A stretch of 36,554 nucleotides of DNA, taken from positions 1 to 36,554 of the forward strand of contig CANOLV010000025.1 of NCBI GenBank assembly GCA_947567425.1. Reading direction: 5' to 3'. The notes below the pieces were generated by a model. It was not told the DNA's origin and searched no databases. It saw only the letters and a program-made list of their open reading frames with translations. Position numbers and translations under genes: made by a program. Of this stretch, positions 14,606-22,809 are shown piece after piece (position 1 is the stretch's first letter; the number at the start of each line of letters is the position of its first letter). Source of the DNA: an uncultured Porphyromonadaceae bacterium (lineage in GTDB: Bacteria > Bacteroidota > Bacteroidia > Bacteroidales > Muribaculaceae).

Positions 14606-15571
14606 ATGAAGATGAAAAACGAATATATCCGTCTGATCGACGAGGCTGTGGCCCGCATACATTACCCGGCGGAGCCGCGGGGTCTGTATGAACCGATTTC
14701 GTATACGCTTGACTGCGGAGGTAAACGACTGCGTCCGATGCTTGTGCTGGCCGCCTGCGAGGCGTGCGGCGGAAGTGCGTCCGATGCGATGCCGCAGGCT
14801 CTCGGCATAGAGATGTTCCACAACTTCACGCTGCTGCATGACGATGTGATGGACCGCGCCGACATGCGCCGCGGTAAGCCGACCGTGCACAACCGCTGGA
14901 ACGAGTCGACGGCCATACTGTCGGGCGACGCCATGCTGACCATGTCCATGCAACTGATGTCGAAGTGCCGGGAAAATATGCTTGCCGGTGTCATGAAGCT
15001 ATTTAACGATACGGCGATGCAGATTTACGAGGGGCAGCAGTATGACATGGACTTTGAGTCGCGCGACGATGTGTCGGTGGCTGAATATATTGACATGATA
15101 AGGTTGAAGACTTCCGTACTTCTCGGGTGCGCCTGCGAGACCGGCGCCATGATGGCCGGCGCTCCGGAGGTGACAAGAAGCGCATTTTATCGTTATGGAG
15201 TGGCTTTAGGCCTTGCGTTTCAGCTTCAGGACGACTGGCTCGACACCTACGGCGACCCATCGGTGTTCGGGAAGAATATCGGCGGCGACATACTTAACGA
15301 CAAGAAAACGTATCTGCGTATAACTGCCATGGACAAGGCTGATGAACATGCACGTGGTCGGATTAAGTCGTTGAACGGTGTCCGTTCTGACGAAAAGGTG
15401 GCTGTGGTACGGGGTATATATGACACTTTGGGAGTGGCCGACGATTGCCGCCGACTTATAGAGTCGTATCTCGACCAGACTCTGAAAGAGCTTGATGCGA
15501 TAGATATTCCGGATGAGGCAAAGGCATTTTTTGCGGAATATGCCAAACAGTCAATATCGAGGCGTTCATGA
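14606..15571 (+). CDS. Polyprenyl (farnesyl/geranylgeranyl-type) diphosphate synthase
   Basis: This trans-isoprenyl diphosphate synthase of about 321 residues has CGGKRLRP, the first Asp-rich motif LLHDDVMDRADMRRG and the second QLQDDWLDTYG, followed by GGDILNDKKTYL. It condenses IPP with allylic diphosphates. The product length (FPP, GGPP or longer) cannot be told safely from sequence alone. A TTG at 14597 and ATGs at 14606 and 14612 are in frame, and the first ATG is preferred. It lies in the same operon as ispH, which supplies its substrates, and its stop overlaps the tatD start (ATGA). Confidence 0.9.
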   Translation: MKMKNEYIRLIDEAVARIHYPAEPRGLYEPISYTLDCGGKRLRPMLVLAACEACGGSASDAMPQALGIEMFHNFTLLHDDVMDRADMRRGKPTVHNRWNESTAILSGDAMLTMSMQLMSKCRENMLAGVMKLFNDTAMQIYEGQQYDMDFESRDDVSVAEYIDMIRLKTSVLLGCACETGAMMAGAPEVTRSAFYRYGVALGLAFQLQDDWLDTYGDPSVFGKNIGGDILNDKKTYLRITAMDKADEHARGRIKSLNGVRSDEKVAVVRGIYDTLGVADDCRRLIESYLDQTLKELDAIDIPDEAKAFFAEYAKQSISRRS

Positions 15572-16335
15572 TAATAGACACGCACACGCACCTTTATCTG
15601 CCGGAGTTTGACGATCCGGCGGCCGCCGTAGGCCGGGCTTTGGATGCCGGGGTGGGGCACATGGTGCTGCCTAATGTAGATCTGACCACCATCGGGCCGA
15701 TGTCGGAGCTTCATGCGTCGTTTCCTGAATGTACGTCTTTGGCCATGGGGCTGCACCCTACGGAAGTGACAGGGAGCTACATGGACGACTTGTCGGCCGT
15801 AAATGACGCGCTTGACAATGCGGCCGGTGTTGTGGCCGTCGGCGAAATCGGGATAGACCTGTATTGGGACAAGACATGGCGCAAGGAACAGATGAATGCC
15901 TTCGGAATCCAGTGCCGATGGGGTCTGGAGAGAGATTTGCCGATCATCATACACTGTCGTGACGGCCTCGACGAGGTGCTCGAGGTGCTGTCGGGGCTGC
16001 CTGACGTACCGCGCGGAGTGTTCCATAGTTTCGGCGGTACGTCGGACGATGTGAGGCGCATCCGCGATACAGGCGACTTTTACTTCGGCATTAACGGTAT
16101 AGTGACATTCAAAAATTCACGGCTTAGGGAGGTGTTGCCGGATATCGGAGCGGACAGGTTGCTTCTGGAGACGGATTCGCCATATCTGGCCCCTGTACCG
16201 CATAGGGGAAAGCGCAATGAATCGGCCTATATAGTGCATACGGCCGCATACGTGGCTTCTGCACTTGGAATCAGCACCGATAAACTCGCGGACATTACGA
16301 CCTCAAACGCCCGCAGGCTTTTCGGCATCGGCTGA
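15568..16335 (+). CDS. TatD family metal-dependent hydrolase (DNase-like)
   Basis: This 255-residue TIM-barrel hydrolase has the TatD metal ligands His6 and His8 (DTHTHLY), Glu93 (GEIGIDLYWD), His129 (IIHCRD), His153 (FHSFGG) and Asp203 (LETDSPYLAP). TatD proteins are cytoplasmic 3'-5' exonucleases linked to DNA repair or quality control. The ATG overlaps the stop of the polyprenyl synthase gene by 4 nt. Its 3' end overlaps the 3' end of the convergent GT2 gene by 33 bp, with no terminator hairpin between them. Confidence 0.9.
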   Translation: MIIDTHTHLYLPEFDDPAAAVGRALDAGVGHMVLPNVDLTTIGPMSELHASFPECTSLAMGLHPTEVTGSYMDDLSAVNDALDNAAGVVAVGEIGIDLYWDKTWRKEQMNAFGIQCRWGLERDLPIIIHCRDGLDEVLEVLSGLPDVPRGVFHSFGGTSDDVRRIRDTGDFYFGINGIVTFKNSRLREVLPDIGADRLLLETDSPYLAPVPHRGKRNESAYIVHTAAYVASALGISTDKLADITTSNARRLFGIG

Positions 16336-17163
16336 TCTGCGGTCTGCCGACATGTCTGTTAATGACTTAGTTACGCGCCGGTTCAGCATCCGGCGTTCGG
16401 GATCGTATATCCATCCCCATTTGTTGAAATAGCGGATCATGTTGACGGTATGTATTCCGAGCATTTTGAGGCTGTGGTAGCTTGCGGCCCGGTGGTCGTG
16501 GACCACGGTCACATTCGGCCAAAACATAGTGTGGTATTTTCGGTGCATGCGCCGGGTCAGATCGATGTCTTCAGGATACATGAAGAATCTTTCGTCGAAA
16601 AGTCCTACCTCTCTCAGGGCGTCCACTCTGAAGAACATGAAGCTTCCCTGATGGTATGGTACGTTCAATGGCTCCCCGTGGTCCCAGAATTTCAGCATAT
16701 ATCGACGGTCGAGGCGATCGCTCAGCAGTCTCGGCATGAATCTTCGGAATATGAGATTCATTGGGGTAGGCAACAGCCTGACGGAATATTGTCGGTTGCC
16801 GTCGGGATATGTCATGGCGGGTATGAGTTGTCCGACATCCGGATTTGATTCCATATACCGAACGATCGGCCCTATGACGTTTTCGCCGAACCGGACGTCG
16901 GAGTTGATCACCAGATGGAAGTCGGCATGTCGTCGCATGGCCATGCGTATGGCTATATTGTGGGCGGCTCCGTAACCGATGTTTTTATCGGTTCGGATGT
17001 ATTCGACGATGGTGTCGTCGTTGACAAATGCGCCGATACGCGCGTCGGGAGAGTTGTCGACAATGTAGATCTTGTCGATGCCGTTTGACTTCAAGGAGCT
17101 TATGCATGTCGATAGCTCCTGTAAATCAGTAAGATATGTCACTATTGACGCTGTCGTTGCCAT
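16303..17163 (-). CDS. Family 2 glycosyltransferase (rhamnosyltransferase-like)
   Basis: This protein of about 286 residues has a GT-A fold: VDNSPDARIG (nucleotide-binding strand), NIGYGAAHNIAIR, the DxD-equivalent NSDV (in VINSDVRFG) and the acceptor-site PEDIDLTRR. This is the WbbL/RfbN-like pattern of rhamnosyl- and related transferases acting on lipid-linked glycans at the inner membrane. The ATG at 17163 is chosen; the codon before it is GTG (17166). It is a single gene, with a promoter-like element just upstream. The 3' end overlaps tatD by 33 bp. The donor sugar is unknown. Confidence 0.85.
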   Translation of the reverse strand: MATTASIVTYLTDLQELSTCISSLKSNGIDKIYIVDNSPDARIGAFVNDDTIVEYIRTDKNIGYGAAHNIAIRMAMRRHADFHLVINSDVRFGENVIGPIVRYMESNPDVGQLIPAMTYPDGNRQYSVRLLPTPMNLIFRRFMPRLLSDRLDRRYMLKFWDHGEPLNVPYHQGSFMFFRVDALREVGLFDERFFMYPEDIDLTRRMHRKYHTMFWPNVTVVHDHRAASYHSLKMLGIHTVNMIRYFNKWGWIYDPERRMLNRRVTKSLTDMSADRRSADAEKPAGV

Positions 17164-17183
17164 CACGGTGCTTAACTGAGATT

Positions 17184-17191
17184 CAAATTTA
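17184..17191 (-). promoter_or_regulatory. -7 element for the GT2 gene
   Basis: The minus strand reads TAAATTTG (17191-17184). No clear TTTG lies 20 nt upstream. Transcription would start near 17177, leaving a leader of about 14 nt before the ATG at 17163. Confidence 0.4.
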
Positions 17192-17251
17192 ATGAAATTT
17201 ATTTATTCACTGTCGTTATTGATAACTTTTTATAACTTGTGTGCCTGGGTG

Positions 17252-17282
17252 TTTGCTGAATAGTGGAGTTGTGTTAACTTTG
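17252..17282 (+). promoter_or_regulatory. Promoter of mutL
   Basis: TTTG at 17252-17255 and TAACTTTG at 17275-17282 are 19 nt apart. The leader to the ATG at 17309 would be about 20 nt. Confidence 0.7.
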
Positions 17283-17308
17283 CGGAAGAATAATATAAAT
17301 CTTGAGTT

Positions 17309-19216
17309 ATGAACGATGTAGTCAGACTACTGCCCGATTCGGTAGCCAATCAGATAGCGGCCGGCGAGGTCATACAGCGACCGGCTTCTGTGATAAAGGA
17401 GCTTGTCGAAAATGCAGTCGATGCGGGCGCGTCCAATATAAAGATATATATAAAAGATGCCGGGAGAACTATGATTCAGGTCGTGGACAACGGATGCGGC
17501 ATGTCGCCGACCGATGCCCGCCTGGCATTTGAACGACACTCCACTTCCAAGATACAGCAGGCTGAAGATCTGTTCTCACTTCATACCATGGGGTTCCGTG
17601 GGGAGGCTCTCGCTTCGATATGTGCCGTTTCGGAGGTCGAGCTCCGGACCATGAGGTCGGGCGATACGATGGGGACGCGCATAGTCATCACCGGATCCAA
17701 AGTAGAGGCGCAGGAGCCGGTTGCATGTGCTGTCGGAAGCACGATGACAGTGAAAAAACTGTTCTTCAATGTCCCGGCGAGAAGAAAATTCCTTAAGAGC
17801 GACAATGTGGAGATGAGCCACATAATACATGAGTTTGAACGTCTGGCCTTGGTTAATCCGAACATAGAGTTTGAGCTTCGCCACAACGACACGGTGGTGC
17901 ACCAATTGCTGAAAGGATCGTTCAAACAGAGAATCGTCGAACTGTTCGGGAAGTCGCTTGACAAGCAGCTGGTGCCGATCGAGTCGGCCACTTCGCTTGT
18001 GAAAGTGTCGGGATTCGTAAGCCGTCCGGAGAATGCACGCAAGCGCGGAGCTTTGCAGTATCTCATGGTGAATGGCCGTAACATGCGTCATCCGTACTTC
18101 CATAAGGCGGTGATGATGTGCTACGATCAGTTGATTCCGTCGGACCATCAGCCAAACTATTTTATAAACTTCGAGGTTGATCCCGATTCTATCGACGTCA
18201 ACATACATCCGACCAAGAATGAGATAAAATTCGAGAACGAACAACCGATATGGCAGATCCTGTCGGCCACCATCAAGGAGGGACTTGGGAAGTTCAATGC
18301 AGTACCGTCGATCGACTTCGACATGACCGACGCACCGGAGATACCTGTGTTCAATCCTAACAGCGAAGGACGCCACGGGCTTGATTTGGATCCTTCATAC
18401 AATCCGTTTAAAAGCACGGTATCGAGGGGTACGGGCTATTCGCCCAACGATGCAGGCTTAAAATCGATAAGGAGCAATATCCAGGACTGGGATAAATTGT
18501 ATGCCGGATTCACAGGCGATTCCGACCAGGCTTTGGAGCGGGCATCGTCGCTCAATGATATGGAGATTTCGCCGGAACCGGCCGGTATGGTGGAGTCGTC
18601 GCTCAACCGGATGGTGGATGAGTCTACCGGAGAGATACTTATGGACACGGATGTTCCGGCGTCGATAATGCAGCTTAAGAGCCGCTATATACTTACACCA
18701 TCGGCGTCAGGACTAATGGTGATCGACCAGCACAGGGCGCATGTCAGGATTCTGTTTGACAGATATATGGATCTGGCCAAGCTCGACGTGCTTGCCTCGC
18801 AACGGTGTATGTTTCCGGAAATGGTGCGTCTGACGGCTTCTGAGAATGTCATAATGGAGGCTCTTTCTGAAGAACTCTCCTCGCTCGGATTTGACATATC
18901 GTATCTCGGCGACTTTACGTGGAGTGTCAACGGTATGCCTTCAGTCTTGCAGGAGGTCAATCCGGTCGAATTGGTGATGTCGATGATAGAGACGTACACT
19001 GCCACCGGGGCGGAGCTTGGCGACAGCATGCGTGGTAAGATAGCCCTGTCCATGGCCAATGCGACGGCGGTAAAGAGCGGACAGCCGCTATCGTTGGCTG
19101 AGATGGAGCATATAGTGAGCGATCTGTTCAAGCTGAGTTCGCCGAATTATACCCCGGACGGGCACGCAGTCATGTCGATTATCTCTTTTGATGATATTCA
19201 AAAGCTGTTTAATTAA
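17309..19216 (+). CDS. mutL: DNA mismatch repair protein MutL
   Basis: This 635-residue protein has the full GHKL ATPase set at its N-terminus: KELVENAVDAGAS, VVDNGCGM, and HSTSKI...GFRGEALASI. The transducer domain follows, and the C-terminal dimerisation domain begins at about residue 450. MutL couples MutS mismatch recognition to strand incision and excision. The C-terminal endonuclease motifs of MutH-less bacteria look degenerate. The DQHA(X)2E(X)4E motif reads DQHRAHVRILFD (from Asp473) with both Glu positions changed. The region near residue 612 that usually holds C-P-H-G-R-P reads YTPDGHA. The protein may thus lack nuclease activity. The gene is monocistronic behind a good promoter; the porin gene 123 bp downstream has its own -7 element. 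Confidence 0.94.
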   Translation: MNDVVRLLPDSVANQIAAGEVIQRPASVIKELVENAVDAGASNIKIYIKDAGRTMIQVVDNGCGMSPTDARLAFERHSTSKIQQAEDLFSLHTMGFRGEALASICAVSEVELRTMRSGDTMGTRIVITGSKVEAQEPVACAVGSTMTVKKLFFNVPARRKFLKSDNVEMSHIIHEFERLALVNPNIEFELRHNDTVVHQLLKGSFKQRIVELFGKSLDKQLVPIESATSLVKVSGFVSRPENARKRGALQYLMVNGRNMRHPYFHKAVMMCYDQLIPSDHQPNYFINFEVDPDSIDVNIHPTKNEIKFENEQPIWQILSATIKEGLGKFNAVPSIDFDMTDAPEIPVFNPNSEGRHGLDLDPSYNPFKSTVSRGTGYSPNDAGLKSIRSNIQDWDKLYAGFTGDSDQALERASSLNDMEISPEPAGMVESSLNRMVDESTGEILMDTDVPASIMQLKSRYILTPSASGLMVIDQHRAHVRILFDRYMDLAKLDVLASQRCMFPEMVRLTASENVIMEALSEELSSLGFDISYLGDFTWSVNGMPSVLQEVNPVELVMSMIETYTATGAELGDSMRGKIALSMANATAVKSGQPLSLAEMEHIVSDLFKLSSPNYTPDGHAVMSIISFDDIQKLFN

Positions 19217-19301
19217 CGTAAATTAATGCATTGCGTGGGCCATTCGTCTAAATTATGCATTTTTTTGAGGTTAACATGGCCGGATTTTCAAGCACTATCA
19301 T

Positions 19302-19309
19302 TAACTTTG
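19302..19309 (+). promoter_or_regulatory. -7 element for the outer-membrane barrel gene
   Basis: TAACTTTG fits the Bacteroidetes -7 consensus. No clear TTTG is present at the right distance upstream. The start codon at 19340 would follow the transcription start by about 24 nt. Confidence 0.5.
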
Positions 19310-19339
19310 TGCTAAATTAAGACAACATAATTGATTATT

Positions 19340-19957
19340 ATGAAAAAATATATTCTTGCATTAGTTATGATGCTGGGGCTTATCGGGTCGTATAATGCTT
19401 CCGCGCAGTTACGTTACGGTCCAATGCTCGGCTTGACTTCCAGCGACTTGAAGTTTAAGCAAGATTTGATAACGGTGGACAAGGGTGTCGGATTCTCGAC
19501 CGGTCTGGCCACGGAAATCATGTTTCCGGGAATCGGTTTCGGTATTAACTCCGGTATTTTTTATGAAATGCGCGGAGCGACATTGAACCTTGGTGAAAAG
19601 AAAATATGGGCATCGCAGGGCTATGGTAAAGAACGGTCTTACCTGCACTATATAGAGATTCCCCTGCATCTGCGCTTTAAATGGACACGTATGGCAGGCT
19701 TGGAAGATTATTGGGCTCCGTTTGTTTTCGGCGGTCCTACATTTTCGATTCTGGCAGGCCATAGTGATATAAAGGCGCTGAAATATGCATACGGAGAAGT
19801 CGGTCTGACCGTCGGCGGTGGATTTGAAATCTTGAAGCGCTGGCAGATCCAGTGCAGTTATACTTGGGGTGTCACTTATTCGGAAAAGACTAAGCTACTT
19901 GACGACTTCAGTGCTAAAAACCGCACTCTTGATGTTCGTGTGGTATATTTATTCTAA
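19340..19957 (+). CDS. Outer-membrane beta-barrel protein, porin/PorT-like family
   Basis: This 205-residue protein has a Sec signal peptide (MKKYILALVMMLGLIGSYNA, cleavage after ASA). It is followed by alternating amphipathic strands (LRYGPMLGLTSS, GFGINSGIFYEMRG, HYIEIPLHLRFKW, PFVFGGPTFSILAG). The last strand, RTLDVRVVYLF, ends in Phe as expected for BamA-dependent insertion. This is the eight-to-ten-strand barrel family abundant in Bacteroidetes and related to PorT/OmpX-type proteins. A TTG nine nt upstream is in frame, but the ATG at 19340 begins the signal peptide. A clear terminator follows, so it is monocistronic. The function is unknown. Confidence 0.8.
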   Translation: MKKYILALVMMLGLIGSYNASAQLRYGPMLGLTSSDLKFKQDLITVDKGVGFSTGLATEIMFPGIGFGINSGIFYEMRGATLNLGEKKIWASQGYGKERSYLHYIEIPLHLRFKWTRMAGLEDYWAPFVFGGPTFSILAGHSDIKALKYAYGEVGLTVGGGFEILKRWQIQCSYTWGVTYSEKTKLLDDFSAKNRTLDVRVVYLF

Positions 19958-19994
19958 GAAATATCTCTTTAGATAAAAGATTTACTTTTATATG

Positions 19995-20022
19995 CTCCGC
20001 CGGTTGTAAAAGATCGGCGGAG
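19995..20022 (+). terminator. Terminator after the barrel gene
   Basis: CTCCGCCG (19995-20002) pairs with CGGCGGAG (20015-20022) around a 12-nt loop, followed by TTCTTTTTTTAT. This is a textbook intrinsic terminator on the plus strand. Confidence 0.9.
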
Positions 20023-20130
20023 TTCTTTTTTTATTTTGCCCTAATCTTAAAAATGATGAAAATGCAAGGTTTATGGCGTAAGGTGTGGGCAGAATTTGGT
20101 AACTTAGCGCGTTAATTAGACTCAAAAGTT

Positions 20131-20469
20131 ATGGCAGACGAAGATTTTAAGCAGTTTGATGAGGCAGACGCCATCAAGTTTATCCGCAACTATATGCCTG
20201 CGGAAATACGTGATCTATATGATGACGACGAGATACTCAACGTCATCGACATGATATGGGATTTCTATGAGTCGGAAGGCTTATTGCAGATTCCCAACCA
20301 GAATGATTCCGACGACGAGACAGCCGCCGACTACAGCGCTATCCTTGCTTATGTCAAGAAGATGCTTGCCAAGGACAAACTGGCTGTGGTCGATGTTGAC
20401 GATGTGCATTATATTGTAGAGGGCGAGCTTGAGTATGAAAAGTCAATCGGTCTTGAGGATGGGTATTAG
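20131..20469 (+). CDS. Acidic conserved hypothetical protein
   Basis: This 112-residue, very acidic, mostly helical protein begins MADEDFKQFDEADAIKFIRN and contains DLYDDDEILNVIDMIWDFYE. No signal, membrane span or catalytic motif is visible. It is cytoplasmic. The reading frame is clean, and the next gene overlaps its end by 35 nt, so it is probably co-transcribed with the OmpA-like gene. TAACTTAG at 20100-20107 is a near match to a -7 element. I believe similar proteins occur in other Bacteroidales, but I do not know their role. Confidence 0.7.
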   Translation: MADEDFKQFDEADAIKFIRNYMPAEIRDLYDDDEILNVIDMIWDFYESEGLLQIPNQNDSDDETAADYSAILAYVKKMLAKDKLAVVDVDDVHYIVEGELEYEKSIGLEDGY

Positions 20470-21217
20470 TATCGGTGGATCTTTGTGCCGCAGACTGATT
20501 GCAGGAATGCTGGTGTCGCTCGCCGCAGTATGCATGTGTCCCGACTCGCATGCTCAGAATATATTTCAGAAATTGATAGGGAAGGAGAGCGTGGAGAGCG
20601 AACGTCATGCTAATGAGAGCAAGAAGCAAAAGAAGCAGAAGGATGGCAAAAAGGATGCTCCTCAGGTAGATGCCACGGAATTGTCGCTCGACGATAACGT
20701 AAATGTTCCGGAAATCCCGTTGAAGCAGAAGGAGACGGTAAAGGAGCACATGACAGCCTTGGCTAAGAAGCTGGCTAAGCGTAAAGTGGCCAAAATCGAG
20801 ACCATGCGTGAAGGAGAGGTGGTAGTGGCCACGATGGGTACCGACATGCTGTTTGCCCCAAATGACACCGTGCTTATGCCCCGAGGAGGCGAATTGCTTA
20901 AGCCTTATTCCGAACTTGTGTCGAGACATCCGGGCATGTATAAGTTTCTTGTGGTGGTGCATACCGACGATACGGGTTCTGACGAGTACACAGATTGGCT
21001 CAGTGAGAAGCGCGTCGAGGCCATATATCAGATCTTGAATCCTGGCAACGGCGATTTGTCGATGGTCGTGCCCTATGCACTCGGTGCTACAGAACCCCGA
21101 GTGCCTAATACATCTATGTCCAACAGAGCGTCTAACCGACGGCTTGAGATATTCGTGGTTCCTGATCAAAAATTGATAAGCCTGGCGAAGTCCAACAAGT
21201 TGACGTCGGGTATGTGA
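20435..21217 (+). CDS. OmpA-family (peptidoglycan-binding) protein
   Basis: This protein of about 260 residues has a signal peptide ending near DSHAQ and a Lys-rich, low-complexity linker (KKQKKQKDGKKD). The C-terminal OmpA/MotB-like domain contains FAPNDTVLMPRGGELLKPYSEL, HTDDTGSDEYTDWLSEKRVEAI and the closing NRASNRRLEIFV. Such domains bind diaminopimelate in peptidoglycan from the periplasm. Three in-frame starts are possible: TTG 20429, ATG 20435 and ATG 20459. The first ATG is listed, but the one at 20459 gives a more standard signal peptide. It overlaps the acidic gene upstream and precedes the TlpA-like gene by 40 bp. Confidence 0.8.
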   Translation: MKSQSVLRMGISIGGSLCRRLIAGMLVSLAAVCMCPDSHAQNIFQKLIGKESVESERHANESKKQKKQKDGKKDAPQVDATELSLDDNVNVPEIPLKQKETVKEHMTALAKKLAKRKVAKIETMREGEVVVATMGTDMLFAPNDTVLMPRGGELLKPYSELVSRHPGMYKFLVVVHTDDTGSDEYTDWLSEKRVEAIYQILNPGNGDLSMVVPYALGATEPRVPNTSMSNRASNRRLEIFVVPDQKLISLAKSNKLTSGM

Positions 21218-21257
21218 GCGGTAATTGTAGATAAATAAGAATAATAATATTTTTTGC

Positions 21258-22322
21258 ATGAAATCATTAGTTTATTCAATAATCGGAATCGGCTTTTTGG
21301 TCGCTGGATGTGCCAGCCAATCTGAGGGTTCGGAGTATAGTGTTAAGGCATCGGTGTCCGATAGCGACAACGGTAAGATGGCTTATCTGATAGATTACGA
21401 CAATGGTGAGAAGCTTGACAGTACCATAGTGGCTCCTGACGGAGGAGTGGAATTCAGCGGTAATGTGGGTGCTCCTGCCATGGTGCGCATGCTTATAGGC
21501 GACAGGCGTGCCGGGGTGTTTATTCTTGAAGGCGGCGATATAACTATTGATTCGCTCGGCAGAGCCACTGGCACCGAGCTGAATGTGAGGTTAAATGAAC
21601 TTGATTCTAAAGAAGACTCGCTTTCGACCGTATATCTCAACCTTTCCGACGATTCACTCCGCAACATAGTGGAGAAGGAGCTTACATCGCTTTATGATTC
21701 GGCAATAAGCGGCAACGTCGGGAATCCGGTCGGATATATAGCTTTTATGAACCGGGCATACAGTCTGGACATGAAACAGCTTGACAGTATAGTGTCTAAG
21801 TATCCGGTATACGGCGACTATACGAGGGTCAAGAAGCTGATGGAGAGCAAAAGAGCCGAGGCAAATACGGCTCCGGGTAAATTATTTGTGGATTTTACCG
21901 TAGGGACTGACAGCACTGCTCAGAAACTAAGCGATTATGTGGGAAAAGGACGATATGTGCTTGTCGACTTCTGGGCGAGCTGGTGCGGTCCGTGCCGTCG
22001 GGAGATGGGAAATATAAAGGAACTTTACAATAAATATCATGCCGATGGACTTGATGTGCTCGGTGTGGCTGTATGGGACGACCCTGAAAATTCAAAAACG
22101 GCCATCGGTCAGCTTGAATTGCCTTGGCCTCAGATTCTTGATGCACAGACCATACCCACTGATTTGTATGGCATATCCGGTATCCCTCATCTGATACTTT
22201 TCGCACCCGACGGGACTATTGAAGCCCGAGGCATGCAGGGCGAAGAGCTTAGGACGGTAGTAGGGCAGGCGATGTACTCGTTTACCCATCCCGCAACCAT
22301 CGAACAAGTGACCGCCATATAA
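21258..22322 (+). CDS. TlpA/ResA-like thioredoxin lipoprotein with N-terminal DUF4369-like domain
   Basis: This 354-residue envelope protein has a lipobox FLVAGC (lipidated Cys18). The N-terminal beta-rich half looks like the DUF4369 domain common in Bacteroidetes (KASVSDSDNGKMAYLIDYDNG). The C-terminal thioredoxin domain has WCGPC (Cys243, Cys246) and the cis-Pro strand ISGIPHLILFAPDG. It probably reduces disulfides in exported proteins, e.g. in cytochrome maturation or oxidative folding, on the periplasmic side of a membrane. It follows the OmpA-like gene by 40 bp. Its 3' end overlaps the convergent VanZ-like gene by 41 bp. Family assignment is firm; the partner is unknown. Confidence 0.88.
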   Translation: MKSLVYSIIGIGFLVAGCASQSEGSEYSVKASVSDSDNGKMAYLIDYDNGEKLDSTIVAPDGGVEFSGNVGAPAMVRMLIGDRRAGVFILEGGDITIDSLGRATGTELNVRLNELDSKEDSLSTVYLNLSDDSLRNIVEKELTSLYDSAISGNVGNPVGYIAFMNRAYSLDMKQLDSIVSKYPVYGDYTRVKKLMESKRAEANTAPGKLFVDFTVGTDSTAQKLSDYVGKGRYVLVDFWASWCGPCRREMGNIKELYNKYHADGLDVLGVAVWDDPENSKTAIGQLELPWPQILDAQTIPTDLYGISGIPHLILFAPDGTIEARGMQGEELRTVVGQAMYSFTHPATIEQVTAI

Positions 22323-22701
22323 TTATAAGAAAGAAATAGCCTGCCAAGGCACCTATGACGTCGGCGAGGAAATCATAGATATCCTCGCCGCGTCCCATTT
22401 TCATGGCACCTTGAATAAGTTCGATCGCCCCTCCAAATGCCGCTGTGACAATAAATGCGACCATCAATTTGGCTTTCGGTACGGCTTCCGGATGCTGAAG
22501 TCCTCTGGCCATATCAAGTCCGATACATAACATCATTCCGCCCATCATTATTGCGTGGACTAATTTGTCGGCTCCCGGAAACAACGGCAGGTCCATGTCG
22601 GGAAGAGGACGCGGCATAAGGGTCAGATATAATATAGCCAGAACTACAATTGCAGTGAACAACCCGGCAGGGCAGTTGTTTATCAGACGTTTAACGTTCA
22701 T
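22282..22701 (-). CDS. VanZ-like small membrane protein
   Basis: This protein of about 139 residues has four predicted transmembrane segments: TAIVVLAILYLTLMP, a second helix starting KLVHAIMMGGMMLCIGL, then LMVAFIVTAAFGGAIELIQ, and IGALAGYFFLIIIW. The VanZ pattern is visible in DKLVHAIMMGGM, GGAIELIQ and RGEDIYDFLADVIGALAGY. VanZ proteins are linked to low-level teicoplanin resistance, but their activity is not known and most homologues have no resistance role. An in-frame extension to 22752 precedes the hydrophobic start, so the ATG at 22701 is preferred. The gene converges on the TlpA-like gene with a 41-bp overlap. Confidence 0.78.
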   Translation of the reverse strand: MNVKRLINNCPAGLFTAIVVLAILYLTLMPRPLPDMDLPLFPGADKLVHAIMMGGMMLCIGLDMARGLQHPEAVPKAKLMVAFIVTAAFGGAIELIQGAMKMGRGEDIYDFLADVIGALAGYFFLIIIWRSLVRWLRDG

Positions 22702-22754
22702 TTCTAAATCAATTATTATGCAAATTTTATTGCAAATATAATAAATATTCAATA

Positions 22755-22789
22755 ATTGGTGATGGAATATAGTATTTTTAGTACTTTTG
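22755..22789 (+). promoter_or_regulatory. Promoter of the tandem symporter genes
   Basis: ATTG at 22755-22758 and TACTTTTG at 22782-22789 are separated by 23 nt. The -7 element is a full match; the -33 half is weaker. The ATG at 22810 would follow the transcription start by about 14 nt. Confidence 0.55.
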
Positions 22790-22809
22790 TGGAATAATAA
22801 TGATTAAAC

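Noticed and set aside
15247-16026. A 259-codon minus-strand frame across the polyprenyl synthase and tatD genes
   Set aside because: It is fully antisense to two well-identified genes and rich in His/Arg/Gln, the usual shadow pattern of GC-rich third positions.
20354-21259. A 301-codon minus-strand frame opposite the OmpA-like gene
   Set aside because: It is antisense to a gene with clear domain motifs and is rich in His, Arg and Leu without a recognisable fold.
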